From: TMED14 sp963925545
Lineage (GTDB): Bacteria > Bacteroidota > Bacteroidia > Flavobacteriales > Schleiferiaceae
NCBI GenBank assembly: GCA_963925545.1
Contig: CAWUSA010000004.1
Span: 1-64,000, forward strand
DNA: 64,000 nucleotides
Direction: 5' to 3'
Positions 58,594-64,000 of this stretch are shown piece by piece. A model generated the notes under the pieces. It was not told the DNA's origin. It did not search any database and saw only the letters and a program-made list of their open reading frames with translations. The number at the start of each line of letters is the position of its first letter. The stretch's first letter is position 1. Made by a program: the position numbers and the translations under genes.

Positions 58594-59343
58594 TTAAAGC
58601 CCCTTGAGAAAGGTCACCAAGGATTCCTTTTTCCGATTGGCCACAGGTACTGTGCTTTCATCCTTTAACAAAAGGTAACCGCCATCAGCCGTAACATAAC
58701 GGGTGACATAGGCCATGTTGACCAAATGCGATTTATGGATGCGCTTGAAGCCCATAGGGGCAAGCAGGTTCTCATACTCTTTCAGGGTTTTCGAGGCAAT
58801 GTACTTTTTGCCTCCCCACAAGTAAAACGTGGTGTAGTTGCTGGTGGATTCACAATGCATGATCTCATTGATAGAGAGGATGTACAAACCATCTGAACTA
58901 GAAATCACCATTTTCTTGTTCTCTGATGCCAAGTTCGATTGCAGAACTGACAAGCTGCCTTGATTGCCCTCACTGTTGAGTTCAGCCTTTCGCACCGCTT
59001 TGACCAACTCTTCAGGGTCAACAGGTTTCAACAAGTAATCCAAGGCAGAGAATTTGATGGCCCGCAAGGCATACGCCTCATGTGCTGTGACAAAAATCAC
59101 GGACCCTTGCCACTGTGGCTCATCAACATTGATCCGATCAAGCAAGGCAAAACCCACTTCGCCACCCAAGTGGATATCCAAAAACACGATGTCTGGCTGT
59201 ACCTCAATCAAAAGATCCCATGCCTCATCCACGGTAGATGCCTCCCGTATGTCGGTGACTTCCAGACAGAATAGCTCAAGCTTAGCACGCAGAGCAGATC
59301 TGCTTTGCGCTTCATCATCCAGTATCAATGCGGTCAATCTCAT
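58594..59343 (-). CDS. LytTR-family response regulator
   Basis: A 249-residue response regulator. The receiver domain (about 1-120) has LDDE at the N-terminus, the phosphoacceptor Asp in DIVFLDIHLGG, and the Lys in LLKPVD. A LytTR DNA-binding domain follows (about 145-249; FKRIHKSHLVN is typical). ATG 59343 gives the usual start MRLTALILDDE; an ATG at 59370 is in frame and would overlap the kinase stop by 10 nt. It is 17 nt after the kinase gene and forms its cognate pair. Confidence 0.92.
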   Translation of the reverse strand: MRLTALILDDEAQSRSALRAKLELFCLEVTDIREASTVDEAWDLLIEVQPDIVFLDIHLGGEVGFALLDRINVDEPQWQGSVIFVTAHEAYALRAIKFSALDYLLKPVDPEELVKAVRKAELNSEGNQGSLSVLQSNLASENKKMVISSSDGLYILSINEIMHCESTSNYTTFYLWGGKKYIASKTLKEYENLLAPMGFKRIHKSHLVNMAYVTRYVTADGGYLLLKDESTVPVANRKKESLVTFLKGL

Positions 59344-59360
59344 GCTATTAATGTAGGTAC

Positions 59361-61685
59361 TTAATCCCATTCACGATGCAACGGCAACACAAGGGTCACC
59401 ATCGTTCCTTCATCCAAATCTACAGTAGAGACGGTATGTGGCTTGCCTGTTTCCTGACTGAGGGCTGCCAATCGTCGTGCAAGGATGTCAGTTGCTGCCG
59501 ATCGTTTCTCCCCTTCATCACCTGAAGCCAGCTTCATGGCTGCTTGGCGACCAATGCCATTGTCCTCCACCGTGACAACCATGACATGCTGATCAGCGGG
59601 ATCGATGCGGTAGGTTAATTTCACGTAGCAATCGGCATTGCCAGCCTGCATTTTTGGTCTGAGGCCATGCAAGATGGCGTTTTCAACCAAGGGCTGAAGC
59701 ATCATGGGAGGAATGCGTGCATCCTCCATCAAACCTTCGTCCATTTCAACCACCGATTGAAAACCATCCGAAAATCGCATTTGCTCTAAGGCAATGTAAT
59801 GGCTGAGGGATGTTGACTCTCTGGTTAAGTCAACCCAGCCATGGTCTGCACTCTCCAAGGTGTAGCGCATCAATTTGGCAAATTTATTGAGGTAAGTGAT
59901 GGCCACCTTGGGTTGGTTTTTCAACACAAAGGCAGAGATGCTTTCCAGGGCATTGAAGGTGAAATGCGGGTTCATCTGCAGGCGCAATGCCATGCGTTCA
60001 AGTTGCATTTTTTCCTTGCCCCAATGGCGTTTTTCCCGCCGTCTTTGCATGGAAATCCACAGGATATAGCTCCCAACCATCAACAGCAGCAAGGCTGTTG
60101 GGCCCATAACCCACAGGTCCATCCACCAGGGTGGCAATACCATGATCTGATGATGCAAATCCTTTGCCCCAGACGCCATGACATGGATGTCATGCGGACC
60201 TGCAGACAGACCAATCAAATTCAGCCGACGACCTCTGCCCATTTGCACCGTGTCACCGCCATCCATGACATAGGACATGGACAACATATCAGGCTGATTC
60301 AAGCCTTTCAGGCCAATTCTTAGCCACAAATCCTGGCCAAAGCTGGGCTTCAATACACTTTGCTCAAACAACACCACAGCTGGCTTGAGGGAGTTAGCAA
60401 TGCGCCGTTTACTTGTCTGACTGTACCAACCAAGCCTGTCATAGGATAGCAGGGCACCCAAATCCAATGCTTGGCCATCAAGGGCCTTCCCTTTGGCTGT
60501 TTGCCACTGGCCTTTGAGCCATTGTGATTGGCCAAATTCCCCGACAGCTACCACGGGTTCCCCTTGGCCCTTGATCAATTGCTTAATGACACCCGGACCA
60601 GGTGATGGCAAGGCACTCAGGCGTTGCAAACCGGCTGAAAACAAGCCTTGGTTAGTGACCAACCAGACTGAGTCTGATCGCAGTGGAAGCATGTGTTGAA
60701 TGTGCCCGATGTGCACATATTGGCTGCGCAAATCGTACCAGGTTGACACATCATGAATCCGCAGCATGTCGCCCTCATTACCCACAGCCATGAACAATCC
60801 CCCCGCACCAGTTGTGATAGCAGCTTGCACAGATTCAATGGTCGCGCCGCCAATGCCATGCATTCTGACACCTTCACCATCTTCCCTGATATGCCAGAGA
60901 CCGCTTTCCCCATAAAGCCACAGTCGATCGCCATTGGCTGTTGGTATGCCTCGGTGGTAGCCCTTGATGGCGGGCTGCAACAAGCGCCAACCTCCGTCAA
61001 CCAATTGCTCCAACCCGTTGTCCGTGATAGCCAACCAACTCTCGCCCAAAGGCATGGACGCTGAGACCATGCCATCACGCAGGGCCATCCACTGTCCAGC
61101 CACATTGCGCATCCAAAGTCCTTCCGCTGAAGATAGCATCAAAGCACCATGAGCCATGGTGAGCTGGTAGGCTTGATTCATGCCTTCGATGGGTTCTTCC
61201 TGCCACGTTGTGCCAAGAATTTGCCTTCTGTACACCCCTTGAGGGCTCAAAGCAAAGACCTCACCCATGCCGCTGTTGACAATGTCAATACAAGGACCAA
61301 AAGTCCATGAACTGTCGTTGAGAAAGGCTGAGCCTTCCCTTGTTATTATGCCTTGATCTGAGCCAATCCACACATCCCCATTAGGAAATACCTCAATGCA
61401 GGCATCATAACGTGGAACCGTTTGATCTGCCCAATCCATCCGGGTCATTTGTTGGCCATCATGGCGATAAATACCCTGACTGGCAGTGCTCATCCACACG
61501 CGACCCATGTCATCCAGGGCCATGTCCGTCACTTGCAACCCTTGACCACTGACAGAGGTTGGCAAGGATTCTGCCCGAAGTCCAAATGTGATGGCCTGAC
61601 CTGACAAATCAGGCAGACTCATCAGGGTGAGCAAGGCAATGGCAGGTAACATGGCTGATCGCATAGGGGATGCAAGGTCGGACAT
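59361..61685 (-). CDS. Propeller-type sensor histidine kinase (LytS-like)
   Basis: A 774-residue membrane kinase. A signal sequence (LPAIALLTLMSLPDLSG) is followed by a periplasmic region with two-component-propeller repeats (about 35-440; DDMGRVWMSTASQGIYRHDG, NGDVWIGSDQGI). A Y_Y_Y-like domain lies near 450-520, then a transmembrane helix (WVMGPTALLLLMVGSYILW). The His-kinase domain has the phosphoacceptor in MNPHFTFNALESI and the ATPase N-box in MLQPLVENAILHGL. The propeller likely senses a carbohydrate or other periplasmic ligand; the target is unknown. A second ATG at 61664 would also give a signal peptide. Confidence 0.9.
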   Translation of the reverse strand: MSDLASPMRSAMLPAIALLTLMSLPDLSGQAITFGLRAESLPTSVSGQGLQVTDMALDDMGRVWMSTASQGIYRHDGQQMTRMDWADQTVPRYDACIEVFPNGDVWIGSDQGIITREGSAFLNDSSWTFGPCIDIVNSGMGEVFALSPQGVYRRQILGTTWQEEPIEGMNQAYQLTMAHGALMLSSAEGLWMRNVAGQWMALRDGMVSASMPLGESWLAITDNGLEQLVDGGWRLLQPAIKGYHRGIPTANGDRLWLYGESGLWHIREDGEGVRMHGIGGATIESVQAAITTGAGGLFMAVGNEGDMLRIHDVSTWYDLRSQYVHIGHIQHMLPLRSDSVWLVTNQGLFSAGLQRLSALPSPGPGVIKQLIKGQGEPVVAVGEFGQSQWLKGQWQTAKGKALDGQALDLGALLSYDRLGWYSQTSKRRIANSLKPAVVLFEQSVLKPSFGQDLWLRIGLKGLNQPDMLSMSYVMDGGDTVQMGRGRRLNLIGLSAGPHDIHVMASGAKDLHHQIMVLPPWWMDLWVMGPTALLLLMVGSYILWISMQRRREKRHWGKEKMQLERMALRLQMNPHFTFNALESISAFVLKNQPKVAITYLNKFAKLMRYTLESADHGWVDLTRESTSLSHYIALEQMRFSDGFQSVVEMDEGLMEDARIPPMMLQPLVENAILHGLRPKMQAGNADCYVKLTYRIDPADQHVMVVTVEDNGIGRQAAMKLASGDEGEKRSAATDILARRLAALSQETGKPHTVSTVDLDEGTMVTLVLPLHREWD

Positions 61686-61758
61686 TTCGTGGCAAGCTCA
61701 GCGCATCATAAATGATTCCTGACAGCTGTGAATCTCTGCATTGCGACTCCTTTGCAGC

Positions 61759-62421
61759 ATGTCAATCTTACCCTGGACCACATGCCGCATGCTCTCTTTG
61801 CTCTGTTTATCTGTCGGCTTGTTCGCACAACCACGCATGGACCCCAACCAACTCTGCCATCCCATCAAAGGATGGGCAATAACGGGCAGCCACATGGGCT
61901 ACCCGCCAGGCATACAAAACCTTCGTGTAAGCTGGCAAGGAGATGCCATGGATGCTTACCTCGGTGCCATGGCCTTGACCAACCAATGGCAAGCAGGCAT
62001 TGCCAGCCACGTGCAACTCACGGGCAATCAACAACTGACCATGGGGCTTCATTGGTATGCGCAAGCACTGCACTTGCACAGCCACTGGGTGCTGAAAAGC
62101 AAGCAGATCACCTGGCATGCACAGTGGTTGATGCGGGGCAACATGAACCATGCATCCTTGACCAGCAGCAGCAGGATGCCCTCTGGATGGCGAGTCATCA
62201 TTGCATCAGCCATTCAAGCCAACCAACAAGGCCTTTGGACCGTGGGTGTCGCCAGCGACAACGGGCCCTTGCTGGGCTTGTACGGCTCGTCCAATGGGCA
62301 ATGGGTCAGCGCATGGCAATGGGACGCATGGCGACTGGACATTGGCTTTTCCTTTTGGGGGCCATGGTCTTCTGTGGACTACCTGCCAGGGCTCAGCAAC
62401 ACAAGCAAGCGAGTCCCCTGA
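61759..62421 (+). CDS. Exported protein of unknown function (first of overlapping pair)
   Basis: A 220-residue predicted exported protein. The signal is MSILPWTTCRMLSLLCLSVGLFAQ, followed by a Trp- and Gln-rich, strand-like mature part (NLRVSWQGDAMDAYLG, QLTMGLHWYAQALHLH, GLWTVGVASDNGPLLGLY) that suggests a beta-barrel or beta-sandwich outer-membrane protein. No family was recognised. Starts at 61741 (TTG) and 61789 (ATG) are also open. It is divergent from the LytTR kinase and ends inside the next gene in another frame, with an overlap of about 94 nt. Confidence 0.55.
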   Translation: MSILPWTTCRMLSLLCLSVGLFAQPRMDPNQLCHPIKGWAITGSHMGYPPGIQNLRVSWQGDAMDAYLGAMALTNQWQAGIASHVQLTGNQQLTMGLHWYAQALHLHSHWVLKSKQITWHAQWLMRGNMNHASLTSSSRMPSGWRVIIASAIQANQQGLWTVGVASDNGPLLGLYGSSNGQWVSAWQWDAWRLDIGFSFWGPWSSVDYLPGLSNTSKRVP

Positions 62422-63647
62422 GTGAAGCCTGCTTCCAGCGTTACATTCAGCTCCACCCTAATCACCACTTCAACCAAAGGGACTCCGTGGAGGCCCTTTT
62501 AACATCCTGGCAAGATCAGCCCTTGTACATCGGCGCTTGGCCCATCGATCGCTACGTAGACATTCCCTTCCTTTCTCCCTGGTCCGCCTTCAAGCTGGGG
62601 GCATTTGTTGCACAAATGGGTCTACCCACTGACGCCCTCGCATGGCTTGCTATGGAGATGGACAGCCTAGAAATCGCTGGCATGCAGGGCCTTTTTAGTA
62701 CAAGAAGGGGGCGGCGTGAGTTTGAAAACCCAAGCCATCGGCTCATTGGCTTTTCTTGGTCAACGGCATCAGGCTTATGGCCACTGATTGCTTACGATGC
62801 TTGGCGAATAGGTCGCCAATTGCAATGGCCTGGCCTTGTCAGACTGGGCCCTGATGCATCCTTTGCACTTCAGACTGACCCATGGATCTTTTCACGCAGC
62901 ACCCATGGCGTCCTGCATGCCTCATGGTCCAATCAAACCCATACTTGGGGCCTGTTTCATGGCTTAGAACAAATGGGCTGGCAGCATCAATTGCGCAACC
63001 AAACATTCATCCTCAGCCATTGGGGCGACAAACAAGGGCTGGCAGGAGGGCAGCTCACCGTTTTGCTTCGAGGCCCCTTGCTCTTCAGACTTGCTGGGGA
63101 GCGGCCGCATATTAGCCTGCCATTGATCGACAGCCCCTGGCGCAGAACGCAACGACCGGGCATGGATCTGACAATCCCCTATTGGGGTGGTGACCTTCAG
63201 CTGTGGCATCGACCTGGACGCGGAGGCATTCGATGGCAAAGTCAACGGTTCAACCTGCAATGGCAGCAATCTGAAGGCCAGCAAAGTCTGAGCCTCCAAA
63301 ACCTTCACCCAGATGGCAGCGCACAAATCATACTTGGGGACCTATCCGGTGCTTCCCTAGCATTGCACAGGCATTGGTCCGCGTGGAGACTGCAAAGTGC
63401 AGCTGGGTATTTGAGTGGGCATGCCAGCAAAATGTGGCATGGGGATCCCTTGGGAATGCGGTCAGCTGGTTACTACCTGCAAATAGGCTTGACACATCAA
63501 GGCTTGATCAAAGGCAAAATAGTGGCTCGATTCAGGCCCAGTGGATGGTCTGGACGGCTGGTTATTCAAGTGGACTTGAACAAGGCCTTCCATTCAGACC
63601 AAAAATCAGGAAAGCTCTTACTCACTGATGACTCGCCCGTGATTTGA
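62328..63647 (+). CDS. Exported protein of unknown function (second of overlapping pair)
   Basis: A 439-residue predicted exported protein. The signal is MATGHWLFLLGAMVFCGLPARAQ. An N-terminal helical region (about 25-130; SVEALLTSWQDQPLYIGAWPIDRY, SPWSAFKLGAFVAQMG) is faintly like helix-hairpin-helix modules of Bacteroidota outer-membrane proteins; this is weak. The rest has alternating aromatic strands (HASWSNQTHTWGLFHGL, LTVLLRGPLLFRLAG, GYYLQIGLTHQGL), as in a beta-barrel. The frame is open back to 61728, but the text before 62328 is Cys/His/Arg-rich, like a shadow frame. The last 82 nt run antisense into aroA. No family name is claimed. Confidence 0.5.
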   Translation: MATGHWLFLLGAMVFCGLPARAQQHKQASPLSEACFQRYIQLHPNHHFNQRDSVEALLTSWQDQPLYIGAWPIDRYVDIPFLSPWSAFKLGAFVAQMGLPTDALAWLAMEMDSLEIAGMQGLFSTRRGRREFENPSHRLIGFSWSTASGLWPLIAYDAWRIGRQLQWPGLVRLGPDASFALQTDPWIFSRSTHGVLHASWSNQTHTWGLFHGLEQMGWQHQLRNQTFILSHWGDKQGLAGGQLTVLLRGPLLFRLAGERPHISLPLIDSPWRRTQRPGMDLTIPYWGGDLQLWHRPGRGGIRWQSQRFNLQWQQSEGQQSLSLQNLHPDGSAQIILGDLSGASLALHRHWSAWRLQSAAGYLSGHASKMWHGDPLGMRSAGYYLQIGLTHQGLIKGKIVARFRPSGWSGRLVIQVDLNKAFHSDQKSGKLLLTDDSPVI

Positions 63648-64000
63648 AGGGGTTGAACCAAGGACATCAAGGCCCATGCAAAGGCCATGCGATGGTCGCC
63701 CGACGCATCCACAGACAAGCTCTGATCGGACGGCTGCCACTCCCTGGCATCCAAAGCAATGGTTTCAATTCCCACATCAGCCATCACATTGAGTTGCTTT
63801 AACGCATCCTTCAAGGCCCTCATGCGGTCAATTTCTTTGCCCATCAAGGTTGACAAGCCTGAGAACTGCGCCTCCACCCCCAATGCCACCGAGGCCATCA
63901 CCAAAGGCTGTGCAAGATCTGGTTGCTCGCGCAAATCCAAGTCCCACAGCATCTGTGGCTTGCCAGGGTGTATCACCAAGCTGTTTGATTCTTGGGTTAC
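63566..64000 (-). CDS. aroA: EPSP synthase, partial at window edge
   Basis: The C-terminal 144 residues of 3-phosphoshikimate 1-carboxyvinyltransferase, the shikimate-pathway step joining PEP and shikimate-3-phosphate. Family text: LREQPDLAQPLVMASVALG, STLMGKEIDRMRALKDALK, and the end motif DHRMAFAWALMSL with SKSFPDFWSEW. The frame is open to base 64000, so the 5' part lies beyond the edge. Its last 82 nt are antisense to the end of the neighbouring exported-protein gene. Confidence 0.9.
   Translation of the reverse strand, partial: VTQESNSLVIHPGKPQMLWDLDLREQPDLAQPLVMASVALGVEAQFSGLSTLMGKEIDRMRALKDALKQLNVMADVGIETIALDAREWQPSDQSLSVDASGDHRMAFAWALMSLVQPLQITGESSVSKSFPDFWSEWKALFKST

Noticed and set aside
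58575..58595. Hairpin AAACAG/CTGTTT after purE as a terminator
   Set aside because: Only six weak pairs, a 9-nt loop and no T-run on either strand.
61728..62327. Upstream open frame continuous with the second exported-protein gene (639 residues in all)
   Set aside because: The text is rich in Cys, His and Arg with no domain sense, and the competing frame has a signal peptide and strand-like sequence.
1..64000. CRISPR arrays, phage or transposon genes, tRNA and rRNA
   Set aside because: No regularly spaced repeats, no integrase or transposase text and no tRNA cloverleaf were noticed in the short gaps; a covariance-model search would be decisive for tRNA and small RNAs.

Overview
The window comes from a compact chromosome of a Bacteroidota bacterium, most likely a member of or close to the Flavobacteriales. 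The evidence is the gliding genes gldE and gldD, secreted proteins with type-A and type-B C-terminal sorting domains of the type IX secretion system (T9SS), a gldE locus preceded by mutY and an ssb remnant, a DUF4286 gene, a small COX24/AURKAIP1-type basic protein, kynurenine-pathway genes, and promoter boxes of the Bacteroidota form TAnnTTTG with almost no Shine-Dalgarno sequences. No rRNA, tRNA, CRISPR array, prophage, insertion sequence or defence island was seen. Gene density is very high: no gap exceeds about 220 bases, and ATGA, TGATG and TAATG overlaps are common.

Layout. 1-2.5 kb (minus): adk, obg, a PAP2 phosphatase and the fluoride channel crcB. 2.6-5.4 kb: manC and fumC around a small membrane protein. 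5.4-9 kb (minus): a 1070-residue T9SS cargo followed by an ArsC-like reductase. 9-11.2 kb: prfB and a threonine aldolase, divergent. 11.2-14.2 kb (minus): HU, a TPR protein, the 29-residue basic protein, RNase G and recX. 14.3-17.3 kb: mutY, a decayed ssb, gldE, gldD. 17.3-19.3 kb: heme A synthase and an EamA transporter, divergent from a palindromic promoter. 19.3-22.7 kb (minus): an active/inactive pair of M16 peptidases. 22.8-29.9 kb: rplU with a long Ala/Lys tail, rpmA, serS, a lipoprotein, DUF4286, an S9 peptidase, a third M16 peptidase and an O-methyltransferase. 29.9-31.5 kb: a SulP transporter. 31.5-39.8 kb (minus): one seven-gene run for nucleotide sugars (degT-type aminotransferase, ugd, uxs, galE, a T9SS cargo, rfbB, kdsB). 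40-41.9 kb: an outer-membrane-type protein and waaA. 41.9-45.9 kb (minus): recA, a TPR lipoprotein, a prolyl-oligopeptidase-family enzyme. 46.1-47.3 kb: bcp and nth. 47.4-52.5 kb (minus): a T9SS cargo and gcvP. 52.6-55.2 kb: kynureninase and kynurenine monooxygenase. 55.2-56.7 kb (minus): MlaE/MlaF-type lipid transporter. 56.7-58.6 kb: a tiny lipoprotein, purK, purE. 58.6-61.7 kb (minus): a LytTR regulator and a propeller-type histidine kinase. 61.8-63.6 kb: two overlapping unknown exported proteins. The edge cuts aroA.

The genes describe an aerobic cell (heme A synthase, class II fumarase, kynurenine oxygenation) that builds a polysaccharide-rich outer membrane (manC, ugd, uxs, galE, rfbB, kdsB, waaA, Mla genes) and exports large adhesin-like proteins through T9SS. 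There is no obvious mobile cassette. The less ordinary signals are small: the ssb remnant between mutY and gldE, start codons lying only 4-8 nt after a promoter box (suggesting leaderless mRNAs), a palindrome at the predicted recA promoter, an RF2 with an SPY motif and no frameshift site, an endonuclease III without its iron-sulfur cysteines, and a pair of exported-protein genes overlapping by about 94 nt.
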